From Pseudoscleropodium purum (Eukaryota; Streptophyta; Bryopsida; Hypnales; Brachytheciaceae): a stretch of 64,000 nt of DNA. The translations under genes were made by a program, and so were the position numbers. Below the pieces are notes generated by a model. The model saw only the letters and a program-made list of their open reading frames with translations, was not told where the DNA came from and searched no databases. The DNA is taken from the NCBI GenBank assembly GCA_963969395.1, contig OZ017795.1, positions 6,324,001 through 6,388,000 of the forward strand, in the 5' to 3' direction. This document shows positions 35,624-47,370 of the stretch, piece by piece (position 1 is the first letter of the stretch; the number at the start of each line of letters is the position of its first letter).

Positions 35624-38600
35624 AGAAAGTTCTTAAAATAATAATATGATAAACTTTTACTTAACCTCAAAGTTTTTTGACATAAAAATTTCATGCCTTG
35701 AACATTCCAGGGTGTAAAACTCATTTATTTCAAATTTTATACCAATATAAACCAAAACAATGACAAAAATTCAGAACTCTACATTTGTTCATTTAGAAAT
35801 AAATTATGTTATAGAGTTTTCATTGCCATTATAACCCTTGCAAACTGGATTTGATGATATTTAATTTTAAATTTTGTTTTCAAAGTCTCTCTTACAAGAT
35901 GTAGATTAATTTTCATTTGGACATTTGAGTCTGTAATTATTGACATATTCCATCTTGGAAATTTATGAACAACCTTGTGTAGTAACATGATTAATTACAT
36001 ATAAATGATACAATAATTTTCAATCCAAAGATAGGCTTTTATTTCAAATTCATAATATTTAATAGCCTTCATGCCCATTGGCTTTCCTTCATGCACCTTG
36101 CTCATCAAATTGAGCGTGTACTTGTCCACTTAGCTATTGATGAAGTTCACACCAACTAAAATTAGAACCAAGGTAGTGTAAGCTAATGAATGTTATATTG
36201 AATTGTTCTTTAACAATGAATCATTTTTTTAATAAATTATAGCTTAGCAAAATTTATCATTCTTCTACATTCATTGCACCAAATTAACTTTAACATCTTC
36301 ATTCTTTGGGATTTTGTCAATGAGAGAATTTACCTTGTTTTATTGTGTATAGTGTAATGATGGTTTCTATTACAAAAAAGAATTCATGAAATTACTTATC
36401 ATGCATCTTAGAATTTGTTGAATAGTTTATTGCTTTTGAAAAACACCATCAATTAGAATTGGTCAATTTGAACTTTAAGAAAAAGACAATCTTGTAAAAT
36501 TAACAAATATTCAATCTAAAATTGATTTGGAAACTAATATTCAATTATAGGTTTCAAATATTATTGAAAAATATTGGTAAGTATAATTGTTGAATTTCAA
36601 GGTTATTATGTTATATATGATGATATGGCATCCATTACAACTTCTAGTGGACTTCATTGGTTGCACAAGCATACTTTAAGAATATATTAGAAAATATACT
36701 AAAATACCTAGAATATGATATTTGATAGAAAATATGAGGATATTTGGTAGTATCAGAATATCTTATTTACATGACATATGTCCAACACAACACTCAACGT
36801 CAGACAACCAATATGACAACTATTACAAAAACTACATCAACATATAAAACAACCTAATCATTTGGAATAAAATAAATATTTGAGGTTATATTAAGAAAAT
36901 AAAAAATTAGTCAATATATATTTAAAAAAATATGAAATGCATGATTAATAACTTTCATAAATTTTTTTATTTATTATTCATTTACAAATGCAATGTGAAG
37001 TATTGTAGACATTGAAAAGTGAGCATAAGAAACTATAGGATTTCTATTCAACTTTTTGAAATGATGAAATTTCAACATAACAATATCTTAAAACCTATAA
37101 GCATGTAAAATGTAATTTCAAGATCTTGTTAATTATAATTTGAAAAAAAAAATTGATGATTTATAAAATTTTAAATGTTAATATTAAAAGAAACAAAAAT
37201 TAAAATTAGTTTTTATCAAGTTAGCAAATTAGTAAATGTATGACTTATTCAGTTATTTCATTTTTGATTATTTATTTACAATCTAGCCATACAAATAGAA
37301 TTATATTACTATTACAAATGTTGATTGAGTGCTCAATAAATTTAATGTAGAGAATTGTGTGGAGTTTCTACCAATTATAGGCTCTAAGCACAATTTGGTC
37401 TAAAATTTGGTGTGGAGTTTTGAATCTCATCCTCATATTTTGTTTGCACTACTTGACAAATATCTCTAGTGCATAGAATTTTTTTAGAATTTATTCTGGT
37501 TCAAATCTAAGATTATAGTGTTTGAATTTAGAATAAAATTATTTTTTACAACCATCTCCAATAAGGTCAATAGACTTTGACTACTTTAAAAGTGAAATTT
37601 TTACACCTAAGATAGACTTTTATCAACAATTGCATATTGTATCACGTGAATCACATACTTGCCAAATTTAAGATGTACAATAGATGATGTGTTGGCACAA
37701 GTTAGCCATTGTTTTCAATTTTTTTTGATAATATGTAATTTGGTCCTAGATTCCAATCTTCAAATTTGGGTGTTCACACAAGTGGAATATAAATTTCCAA
37801 CATTGTCTCAAAATTTTGAAAATGATCATTCAAAGTTGACTTCGTGGAAATATGCCTAAATTTTCTTGTCAATTTTTTTGAATTAGTAAATTTATTCAAG
37901 AACAACCTTCAATTTCGAGCTAGCTTGTTTATTGATTTAAGGGCAATGGTTGGCTTGGGGTATCCCTCTTTAGAGACACTAATTAGGTTATTTTTGTTGA
38001 AAGCCTCCAATGTTTGTCTAATTTGTTCATTTTGATCAAGTAAGAAGATCCTAAAATTTAAAAAAAAAAATTGTGCACCTCAACAAGATCAAGATGTATA
38101 TTCATATTGAGTTTTTAAGGAAAAAAATTAAATTTGTGAATCTTTTTATAGATGTGAAAAAACCCACTGAATTTTGGAAATTGCAACCTCTATAGTGCAC
38201 AATTTTGAAAATGTTTTTTTAATAAAATTAATTGTTTTATGTATTGGACCACTTTATGTAAGTCACATCCAAAAATTATATTAAAAAAAAATTATTTGGT
38301 ATTCCAAATGCTTGTTTTCAAGAATTTTATGTGCTTAGGACAACACTAATTTTTTTCACTAAAAAATTCATTAAAAAATTATAAATTCTTTTTTTGTGTT
38401 GGATTTTTTTTTTCTTGATACATTATAAGTTCAAGCATTTAAAACCACATTTTGTAAAACCATAATTTATTACATTTAAAGGATGAAGTTGTTTGACACA
38501 CTACAATAGACTAACATTATTGTTAAGACAATGTTTTGGGGTACCCCAAGCCGACCATTGCCCTTAAGTAGGGCCCATTTTTCATCCATTATGTGGTAAG

Positions 38601-40480
38601 AATGTTATGAGGGAATACAATGCAAAAATCTTGAAAACCATGTGGGCTAGGTCCTTACAAAGATACATGATTCTAATATTGACTTAAGAAAATGTATCCA
38701 AATTTTTGTGGGGAAATATTCATAATATATTCTTAAAACTGCCCTCAAAGTTTTCAAAAATTAGGGAATATTTTGAAAACAAACAAATTGACTCATATTT
38801 CTTCTCTAAATACCTTTGAATATAGGGGGGATGGGATGAAAGCTATATTTTGCACTAAATGCCCCTTGTAAGAATGAGAAAAAAACTGTAATTTAAATTC
38901 AAAAATAATTTAAAATAGATATAATGAATAAAATACATATAATACTCTTAAAAGTGTTTTCATTATACTCATGGAGCTTCCAATATGGCTTGTAGTTATT
39001 CATTGAATCTTTTTAACTAATTAAATCTTAAAATGAAAAAGGAACATAAGTTGTTTGACTTCATTTAAAAAATTTTAATTGAACTTCAAATAGATATTTG
39101 AAATTTTTCAATTAAATTTCACCAAAGGCACCAATGACATATCTTGACATTTTACTCAGTGGTTCATCTATGCTTTATATTTTGTGTAGCATGAACAAAT
39201 ATGAATAAGATAAAATCACAATTAATGATCCCAGAATGGATTCAAGGTAATTAGCCAAATGTTCATTTTTGGAAGGTTTTTTTGAATTTACATTGAAGGA
39301 ATAAAAAATTAAGTAGAAATCGAGCCAAATTTAGTTAGTTTTGGGATCAATGATCACAACTAAACATTAATGCGATCAATTGGAATATAGATGAGACAAT
39401 GGAATGTGTCTTTAGAGACATTGTATTTTCCTTGCACAAGACCAAATAACTAACATGGCTTTTTAAGATGTTATAGAAGTTGTACAATCTATAAAAAAAA
39501 AACACTTAAAAAAAATTAGCATACTTTAGTTTTGTAGTTGATGCCAAAGCCCAATACAACACACAAGTCTAAGTTGACATTTACTATTTTGCAAGGTTAG
39601 GTTTTGTCTTTTAGGCGACTTAGTAGTTGAAGGGTTATTGAGTGGACTCTAAACTTTGTGCTTTCCTCCTCTATAAACCATATCGTATTCTAACTTGCTT
39701 GTTTTCAACCCTAAAAATCTTCATAATCAAATTGTGCCTTTGTAGTTTCAATCAACTAATATTGTTTGACATTTTACTTGTTCTTTGCACAAATTAAATT
39801 TTTGGATGGATATTGTTTTCATGAATATGAAAATGTAATTTCTACATACATGCAAGTTGGGAGACATTTAAATATGAATTAACAAGTGCTTTATTCTCAA
39901 TAATTGAATTACAATAATTAGTGGAATTTTGGTGAATTTATCAATATTTTAGGTGTTGTACTTGTCACAAAGAACTCATGGTAATGCAACTTGTGTAAGA
40001 TTATTGTAAAGTGAATTCAAGTTATGGCTTGGAACATCAATTATCAACCCAAGCATGTACATCATTGTAAAAATATGCAAACTAAATTCCCCAACCTCTA
40101 TTCTTTCTACAATTTTTTTAATTGAGAGACACATACGGTTCCACATTGAAAAATAAATCTTTCTATTGCGATTACAGTGATCTCACAAATGGTAAAGAAT
40201 TTTCCATCGAAATGTTTTGAATATATTCTACAAGAACGTAGAATTAAAATCCTCACTATTATAATTGTCAACTTCTTACAAAAAATCTCTTTACAAAAAT
40301 CTTGTCCCAAAGTGGTCCTTTTCTACTCGGGGTTCTTTAAAACTTCTATAGATTTTTAGGGTTTTATGCCTATATCACCTTGATTTGTGGCAAAATATGA
40401 ATATGTATCTATTTTTTTTAAAACAACACAAAAACATGATAATGACAATGAAGCAAATAGAGATAGCACCTCTATTGCCT
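35624..40480. other. Very AT-rich gene desert
   Basis: Almost 5 kb without a frame above 67 codons, a GC-rich island or a recognisable terminal repeat. Confidence 0.55.
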
Positions 40481-40629
40481 CAAAAAAATCCCTATCCCTA
40501 CCAAAAAATGTGGCTTGTTAGATCACGTGGAAAAAAATTACCCCCCTCAACACCATTGATCTAAGTGGGTGATAAAAAAATGTGGATTGTCCAATCTTGG
40601 CCAATCTCAACCATCCTTCTAGTATAGAG

Positions 40630-40712
40630 AATACAAATATGGAATACAGGAAGAAAAATACGGATGCGGATATAAAATACAAACTATAGGATATGGATAT
40701 GGACAACACATT
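40630..40712. repeat. Decayed relative of the 6-kb minisatellite
   Basis: GGATA-rich phrases (GGATGCGGATATAAAATAC, AGGATATGGATATGGACAAC) resemble the units at 6005-6425. The upstream text (TTGATCTAAGTGGGTGA...TGGATTGTCC) is of the same style as 5935-5985. Confidence 0.35.
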
Positions 40713-40764
40713 GATATCCTGTAAAAATTGTAAAGGAGATCATTACTTGAAAATATAAGTAAAA

Positions 40765-40783
40765 GTGTGTGTGTGTGTGTGTG
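40765..40783. repeat. (GT)n microsatellite
   Basis: About nine and a half GT units. Confidence 0.9.
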
Positions 40784-41075
40784 CAATTAATTCAAACTAA
40801 AAAAAATTAATCTTAAGACAACAACCTTTCACAATGTGCTCAAAAGAGGCAATAATTGCCTTCTACACTATGTACTACTCAATCCACCAATCCTTCAAAT
40901 TTACTTCATTTGCACCCAATAAACAAGAAATCATAATTTCATCCAAGTTTGGTGCATTTCCATTGTCCTAAAACTTTGAGTTTTAGAGCCCTTTTCTAAA
41001 GGTAGTTTGTATCAAACTCAATGCTATAAAATGGAGGAAAACCAGAAGATCATTTTGAATAGGAGTCTAGGAGTA

Positions 41076-41140
41076 TTAACCCCTAAAAGTCAAAACTACA
41101 TTTTTTTGGCAACATAGCCATTTTGGGCAGGAGTCCGGGA
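41076..41140 (-). repeat. R1 terminal fragment
   Basis: TTAACCCCTAAAAG followed by GGCAACATAGCC matches the end of the R1 copy at 34724. It is embedded between two near-identical 20-base phrases (AGGAGTCTAGGAGTATTAAC at 41061 and AGGAGTCCGGGAGTATTGAC at about 41129). Confidence 0.45.
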
Positions 41141-41149
41141 GTATTGACA

Positions 41150-42480
41150 ATTATCAAAGTACTCATTTGATTTGTTTGATTGCTCCGGTCGTGGGCCATT
41201 GATCCCCGAGGTCATCAGATGTGGTGGATGAAAACTTGCAAAAGCTGAATGACGGAGTTTCGTATTTCAAATTTCAGAGACGGAGCATTGAGCATGTGAG
41301 CAGCCTCCTCGAGTTTGAAGTCGGGAGGGATCTGCTGACTTGGATGTGCTAAATTTGGATTTGAACGCCTGTTTACAAGGGGAGCAATACGCGGTGTACA
41401 GTGTTTCGCCAACTGGCTTCCTTGTGCCTCAATATTTCAAAGCCCAGAGACAATCTGGCAGGCAAATCCAACTGGAGGAAGGGACCCAGCAAGCCCAAGC
41501 CTTCGTACAGTACAAGCGAGGGAGGGAGGGAGGGGATTATCATAGTTTTCAACAGGGGTTCGGTTGTTGCGGTAAATTAGGGTTTCTGGTTTCCCCATGA
41601 GAACTCCCTCCGTCCGTCCCAGTTGTGCTTCACCTCCGTCCGAAGTTTGGCTTCGCTTCCATGTGAACTCACCTGCGGAGTGGCAGCAGCAGCTCCCCCC
41701 CACCCCACCCCACCCACATGCTTGACTTTTGAAATCTTCCTCTCCGTCCGTCCGTCCGTCCGTCCGTTCCTCCGTCCCCATTGCCACGATGCACTCACAC
41801 AGGCAGGCAGCCATCATCAATAATTTTTTCTCAGGTGGGTGCTTTGGATCTGACAATAATTTTGAATTCAAATATTGTATTCCAAACAGTGAGGCCAGCA
41901 GGATACCCTATTTTTTAAGTTGGGTTTCCCTCAACCATTCCCTCAAAACATGGTCCGTCCCGCCTGCTGGCTGGATCAAGGTGAAAAGGGAATGCCGGCC
42001 ATTTGCGAACGGAAGGTTCCGGTTCCTTTCCCCCTCACAAAATACACAGCCCTTGGAAAGGAAGAAAAAAATATATAGAGGACTTCAGTCTCTCTTGCTT
42101 ACTGGCGGTACCTCCCTCCGTTCCTTTCTGCAATATTTGCAAATGTGTGTGGCTGACAGATTGAGGGATTTGTTTTTGTTAGAACGTACCTTACAGCTAC
42201 TATGCTATGCTACGTTACCCCCTACTGCTTTCCCCCAGACAGGAAACGACTGAAGCATCCGTCTTGAATGCAACAATCAACAACCTCAAATATAGGCACA
42301 GCTTTGCCACCATAAGTGGTTAGATCCCGGCCCTTTGAGTTGGAGTTGGAGCACTTCCTATGGAAAAGTGCACACAGCAGCGATCTACTAAGAGATGCTG
42401 CTGGTGCAGTCAATTGCAGTGAACTTGCTCACTCTCACTTGCAGTCCAGCCAGATAGTATAAAGCTACACTACCAAGGGC
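41150..42480. other. GC-richer block, no gene recognised
   Basis: Includes a (CCGT)n run at about 41743-41769, a C-run cluster at 41695-41715 and several overlapping frames up to 174 codons. The frames have composition-driven Ser/Arg/Pro-rich sequence, conflict between strands and show no domain. The style is like the R2 bodies at 3440 and 26041, but clear phrase homology was not established. Confidence 0.4.
41695..41715 (-). other. Potential G-quadruplex on the minus strand
   Basis: Four C-runs of 3-7 bases separated by single A residues on the plus strand give four adjacent G-runs with one-base loops on the minus strand. Confidence 0.55.
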
Positions 42481-42547
42481 TCTCGTATTCGTAGGAAAAA
42501 CATGTACTGAATTGGCCAGTGCTAGAGAATTTTGTAGTGTCTGCCCT

Positions 42548-42687
42548 AAGGTATGTGCATCTAAAAGTCATACTCTCTTAATTGTGACACCTATCTACAG
42601 TTGTTTAAGAGTCCAAGCTTGGAATCTTGGACATATGTAGATAGGTGTTGCATTTAGGGGAGTGTCACTTCCAAATACACATACCTT
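42548..42687 (+). ncRNA. Long foldback: miRNA-precursor-like hairpin or MITE
   Basis: Left arm 42548-42603 and right arm 42632-42687 are inverted copies, 43 of 56 positions identical; counting G-U pairs, about 48 of 56 would pair in a plus-strand transcript. Longest exact blocks are AAGGTATGTG and ACACCTATCTACA. The 28-base loop holds a further 7-bp stem (GTCCAAG/CTTGGAC). The minus-strand transcript would pair almost as well. No target duplication was seen. A MIR-type precursor and a foldback transposon cannot be told apart here. Confidence 0.4.
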
Positions 42688-43440
42688 GGAAATGATTCAA
42701 GTAGAGCTATCTCATACCTTTTGAACCTTGATTATGTCATGCAATAGCCCCTATGAAGTGCTACCCAAATGACCTAAAAGTATTGTCATGGTGAATGCAC
42801 TCCACTTTAAGGTAGAAGTACCTATTTGTGATAACTTGAAAATTTCAACCTATAGGATAGAGGAAATTTGTTGAGAACTCAAAGTCAATGCATGCAAATA
42901 TAAAGATGGGGGAAGAATGCAAAAAAAAAATCCCTCATAATTAATATTTTATTCAATATGAATGTAGATTTTTTTTATCAAAACCCATTCTAGTCTCATG
43001 ACCTCACCTATTACAATCAGCTTTAGCACTTCTCTCTAAACCAAGAAGGAAGAGAGATGAGTGAATGAGAAGATACAAACAAAGAATCTTCTTCAACAAA
43101 TAGTAGTGCATCCACTTGTTGTCCACAACAGGTCAAGCTATAAAGCCATCATAGGGTGTTGTTTGAAATAGGTACTTCTACCATACATGTGACACAAAAC
43201 GGATGTAAGGAATAGAATCTTTGCTGAAAAATTTGTAAGTTGGTGTTTGTGAAGATGATACAAAGACGCATCAAGCTGCATGACACTTGAATCAAAAATC
43301 TGATTGAAGATTACATAGAAAGATTTGAATTTTTTTTCCATTAAAAAACTTATTTTTGAAATTTGAATTGCTTACCAGTCAAAAAAAATGTATGATTATA
43401 ATTTGGACTGAGTGTATGCAAATTAGCTAGAATGGATGGT
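42688..43440. other. AT-rich spacer, nothing recognised
   Basis: Short frames only. Confidence 0.5.
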
Positions 43441-44099
43441 TTTGGAGTGGGGCAGTACCTTCCAATTCTGGGCAGTTATTCCAGATCCATTGAGAATACC
43501 CATCTAACTTGCCCCTCCCACGTTCAAGAAAACCTCGTTGGTTTCCATTTGTGATTTCAGTGTTTTTGCTGTTATCAATGTTCCAGCACGTCCAGCTCGT
43601 TGTTTCCCGAAAACAAAGAACACCATTAACTTATTAAGATATACTGATGAGAGAATGAGGTGGGGAGGAGGAGCATTATGCCTTGACCCGCAATAATTAC
43701 AGGCTCTGGCACCACCTCCCACCCCACCCTCAGTCCCCCTCATGGGCCCAGTGAGCATTGGAACCCTAACCCCAGCCTGCAGCCTGAAACGAAAAGAAAA
43801 GAAAAATATAAGGAAAAGGAAAAGAAATCGAAATCTTGCATGAGTGCGGGCAGCAACTGAAGTGAAGCCAGCATCAGTTGCATAATGCTACCTTACTTGT
43901 TACTTATGAATCTCATTAAATAACTCTCATTACTGCATCCCTTCAAAGCGAAGCAGTTTAAGTTAAGTTAGTGAGAATCCCACCCCAACGAGAAGACTAC
44001 GGTAGGGTATTGAATTTCTCCCGAGAACCCGAGGCCCCATTTCGCTTTGAAAGAATTCACTGGAATTGGCGCAGAGGCTAGTGATAGAGGGCAGTAGCA
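43441..44099. other. GC-richer block upstream of PLATZ promoter region
   Basis: Moderately GC-rich with purine runs (GAAAAGAAAAGAAAAATA near 43792) but no supported gene. It may be distal promoter or repeat. Confidence 0.35.
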
Positions 44100-45002
44100 C
44101 TAATTATGACTTGGTCCCTACCCTCATGCACCACACATGTATGTGCCCTGCCAATGTCGCTCTGACCGGCGACCCGGCCCGGCCTTCTCCGCGTCCCCGT
44201 CCCGTCCCGACCCGGCCCCCGCCAAGTGCCCTACCACCAGCTAGCGTGCTACAGCCCTCTTCTTCGGTCCACAGGGGCTCAGTCTGACCGGCCGCGTCAG
44301 CTCGGTGTTAGGGCAGAACGGGGCAGGCGCGGTGGTAGGGCGCTGCAAAGGAAAGTTGAATCCTGCATTCCTCCTCCGTCGCGTTGAATCTCGAGTGGCG
44401 GGGGGCGGGGAATATTGGAGAGCGAGGGTGTATTTAGATTGCCAGCTCTGTTCGGCGGGCAGCGGGCAGCAGCGGGCAGTGGGGGAGAGCCTGGCCTGGC
44501 CTAGCTCTGCGTTCCCGCCCTGCGCCAGCCGACCTCGCCGCCGCTGCCATCGTCCTCGCCGCGCCGCTCTTTGGCCCTCTTCTGCCAGCGCCTCTCCCTT
44601 CATCGCTGCATCTTCTCCCCCCGACTCGGCCATTTGCGCAGCGCGCTCACTAGCTGCTGCTCTCGACTGGAGCTTCCTCTGCCGTTCGCTTCTTTCGACA
44701 CCCCTTTTGGTGGCTTCTCGACGCTGGGAGCTCAGTTCTAGCTCGCGATCTGGTGCTGCGGCCGCCACTGGTGTCCTTGGCGCAAATTGAGGTCGCAATT
44801 GAGCTTCGGGGGGCTTGAGTGGCCGGAGTGGGAATTCTGAGTCAGTGGTGGTCGGGGGGACTCACATTGGGACTCGAGAAGCTCGGAAGTGCACAATTGG
44901 GGGGAGTTTGGTCGAGCAACGAACTGTAATTGGGTATTAGGAGGTTGTTGGCTCAAGTTCTGAGGCCAATTGGGTTGTTCTCATAGCTGAGGCTCAGAAT
45001 TG

Positions 45003-45032
45003 ATGTTGAGAATAGCAGATCTGGTACTCTAG
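45003..45032 (+). promoter_or_regulatory. uORF 1 in PLATZ leader
   Basis: ATG followed by eight codons and TAG. If the leader is unspliced here, it would be met by scanning ribosomes before the main start. Confidence 0.3.
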
Positions 45033-45401
45033 GGGCTGGAACTCGTCATTGCAAGTGCAGTTTGAAGTGAGATCTAGTTTTCTGAAGAGGGAATTAGCGA
45101 GTGTTGGTTGATTGCAATTTCGCTTCCTGAAGTTGGTGAGCTGGTTGAGAATTTTGCCTCCCGTGGCGGCGATCCTGGAACAATCGTGCCCGCAGTACCT
45201 TTGAGTCGTACGGCCCGGACAATTAACGCGAGCAGCAGTCTACTCTTTCAGTTTGACAGTGTTCACTTAGCATCAGCCATTTTGGGTTCTTGTTCTGCTC
45301 CGACTCTGGCGTTGTTTGTGAGGTTTGTATTCCAGAATTGGCGTTTGAAGATTTCGAGGGAGGTGTCCAATTGTGTCTTGGGGGCGAGCAATTGTCGGGG
45401 A

Positions 45402-45488
45402 ATGTTGGAACTCGTAGCTCTTGCCTTTCAGAGTTGCCCCAAAACGTCAATTGAGGATAGTGCCTCAAGTTTGGTTCAGGATCTGTGA
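45402..45488 (+). promoter_or_regulatory. uORF 2 in PLATZ leader
   Basis: Encodes 28 residues (MLELVALAFQSCPKTS...). It is the longest ATG-initiated uORF of the four noted and ends with TGA. Confidence 0.35.
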
Positions 45489-45676
45489 GATTAGTGAGGC
45501 AATTGGCGAAGGCGAGTTCAAGTAGAGAGCACTTTTTTCTGAGAAGTGGTTCCGCTTTTTCCGGAGGTTTGAAGTGAGACTGCGGAGTAGTGGATCTGCA
45601 ATTGTGAACTTCGTAGGCAATTGCCTCGTTTCCTGATCTGGAGTGTACATCTGCGGAAGAGAGTTTTAAAACTGGA

Positions 45677-45700
45677 ATGCATCTTTCTGGTGCCCTGTAG
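45677..45700 (+). promoter_or_regulatory. uORF 3 in PLATZ leader
   Basis: Seven codons (MHLSGAL) then TAG. Confidence 0.3.
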
Positions 45701-45805
45701 ACAGTTAGAGGGTCTGTATTGAAGGCAATTGGTATAATTTGGTCGAGACACGAGCTGCGTTTTTCTAGTTCCCAATCAAAGAACTGCTTTATCAAGGTGA
45801 CATCT

Positions 45806-45838
45806 ATGACTTTCTCAACTTTTCCAGTTCCAGTTTAG
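45806..45838 (+). promoter_or_regulatory. uORF 4 in PLATZ leader
   Basis: Ten codons (MTFSTFPVPV) then TAG, 78 bases before the main ATG. Confidence 0.3.
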
Positions 45839-45916
45839 ACTTCTTGAATCTGGAGCCTTAGGGGAGCAGTCTTCTGCCGACAGTGGACAGTGTTGCCGTA
45901 GCCTGATTTTGCAGCC

Positions 45917-46690
45917 ATGGTGGGTTACGACTTGTCCGTGCTGCCGCAGAAGCCAGCTTGGTTGGAGTCTCTTCTGGCGGAAAAATTCTTCGTGCCGTGC
46001 TCTAAGCACGGTGCATTGAAAAAGAACGAGCGTAATGTCTTCTGTGTGGACTGCAATGCTGGTGTCTGCCAGCATTGTGTTCCAAATCACCACAACCACT
46101 GCATTCTCCAGATTCGGCGATACGTTTATCACGACGTAATTCGCCTGCAGGACATTCAGCGGCTCCTGGACTGCTCGACAGTCCAGACGTACATCATCAA
46201 CAGCGCTCGAGTTGTCTTTCTGAACCAGAGACCTCAGCCGCGTCCTTCTAAGGGCATGGGCAACGCCTGTGGAACTTGCGACAGAAGTCTGCAGGACTCC
46301 TATGCTTACTGTTCTGTGGCTTGCAAGGTGGACGCCGTAATTAGCAACGGGAGCAGTCTGCAAAGTATTCTTCCTGAGAGCACCAACATGCCTTACTCGT
46401 TCTTCTCTTGCTCTCCCACTCGGAGTCTGAAGGGGGGTAAGCTCGAAAGTGAGGACGAGCTCTTGACAGACACGCCTTTCGATGTATCGCCTACGCAGAC
46501 ATCATCAACTTCCACTGCCAGTGACGGGACCGGGTTTGGTGTTGTATCGACAGCATCAACACTGGGTTTACTACCCAAGAAAGTCCGCAGTGGCCGCCTG
46601 TCTGCGATGGCGACGTCGCCGAAGTCTGTAATATTCCCTGTATCTGTGAAGAGAAGGAAAGGGACCCCTCACAGATCGCCACTTTGCTAA
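45917..46690 (+). CDS. PLATZ-family zinc-binding transcription factor
   Basis: PLATZ proteins are plant-specific, nuclear, zinc-dependent DNA-binding proteins that bind A/T-rich sequence and usually repress transcription; some contact RNA polymerase III factors. The 257-residue frame is complete. It shows a B-box-like zinc cluster (C28, H31, C43, C46, C51, C54, H58, H61), the family hallmark RRYVYHDVIRL (67-77), INSARVVFLNQRPQ (95-108) and a second cysteine set (C118, C121, C132, C136). It ends in the typical basic tail KRRKGTPHRSPLC (245-257), with a Ser/Thr-rich linker at 142-240. The start sits in a strong context (GCAGCCATGG) and the conserved region begins within 15 residues. The length is usual for the family. 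The coding region has no intron, whereas flowering-plant PLATZ genes are commonly split. No in-frame damage suggests a pseudogene. Confidence 0.95.
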   Translation: MVGYDLSVLPQKPAWLESLLAEKFFVPCSKHGALKKNERNVFCVDCNAGVCQHCVPNHHNHCILQIRRYVYHDVIRLQDIQRLLDCSTVQTYIINSARVVFLNQRPQPRPSKGMGNACGTCDRSLQDSYAYCSVACKVDAVISNGSSLQSILPESTNMPYSFFSCSPTRSLKGGKLESEDELLTDTPFDVSPTQTSSTSTASDGTGFGVVSTASTLGLLPKKVRSGRLSAMATSPKSVIFPVSVKRRKGTPHRSPLC

Positions 46691-47370
46691 GAAAGTGCTC
46701 TCATGGAGCCCTGTTTGTCTTCTTCCTCCTATCACACACAATTTTTTGGTTATCGCGAAGTCGGTTACCCAGTAGTTCTTTATTTCTCCCTTGTCCGGGA
46801 GCTTTCATCGGAACGAGTCATGTCGTTTCTTACGACAATTTGGAATAGCAGAAACGGCTTGTCCCCCCCAGTCCAGTCGACACTTTTAGTCTTTTTAGTG
46901 AATGGAAGGAGCGCTTTGATTCTTTTGTGGCTGCTAGAGGCGATATACTTTTTTAGAGTTTGCGAGTTTTGAATTACACACGTTGACTGACATGAGGTGA
47001 TTTCATGCCTTTGATAGCTCAACTCAATCTGATTTGTAAGAACATCGCCCACAATTGTGGTGTTTTGGCTTTAGATCTGGACCCTTTTGGCTTCGACGGA
47101 CACATAGGTAGCGAGAGTCTGTCTACTTCGGGCAGAGTAGGCGTCTGCAGGCATTGGAGCTTAATTGGAGAAGAGTTCTATACTCAAAAGGGAGAGGGCT
47201 ACTGTCTTTAGGGACATGACATTGGCTTGTGGCCTGCAATTACAGACAATGCATAGGGAGATTTGTTCCCTAAGAAGTAGTGTCAAGCAGATCTTGCTTG
47301 TTGTAGTTCTATATTATTACGATTATAAGATATGAGGCAGTTCTTGAAATAAAAGCTTGGCTATGCCCGA
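46691..47370 (+). other. PLATZ 3' UTR
   Basis: The sequence after the stop keeps the GC-balanced composition of the gene. A canonical AATAAA at 47348-47353 would place the poly(A) site about 680 bases past the stop. Short frames here are not supported as genes. Confidence 0.5.

Larger units (their letters stand above)
44100..45916 (+). promoter_or_regulatory. CpG-rich promoter and long 5' leader of PLATZ gene
   Basis: The GC content rises sharply at about 44155, with many CpG dinucleotides (CCGGCGACCCGGCCCGG) to about 44790, and stays balanced up to the PLATZ start. There is no convincing TATA box; TATTTAGAT at about 44430 is the only weak candidate. The transcript start is unknown, but a leader of a kilobase or more is plausible. 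It holds several short uORFs and ten CAATTG hexamers. Overlapping frames on both strands (161 and 185 codons) are Ala/Arg/Ser-rich and judged compositional. An intron within the leader cannot be excluded. Confidence 0.5.

Noticed and set aside
41437..42253. Frames of 144 and 174 codons in the 41-42-kb block
   Set aside because: Conflicting strands, microsatellite-derived residues and no domain.
44241..44798. Long open frames on both strands (185 and 161 codons) upstream of PLATZ
   Set aside because: They overlap antisense in a GC-rich promoter or leader zone, encode Ala/Arg/Ser-rich sequence and have no domain. Stop codons are simply rare in such composition.
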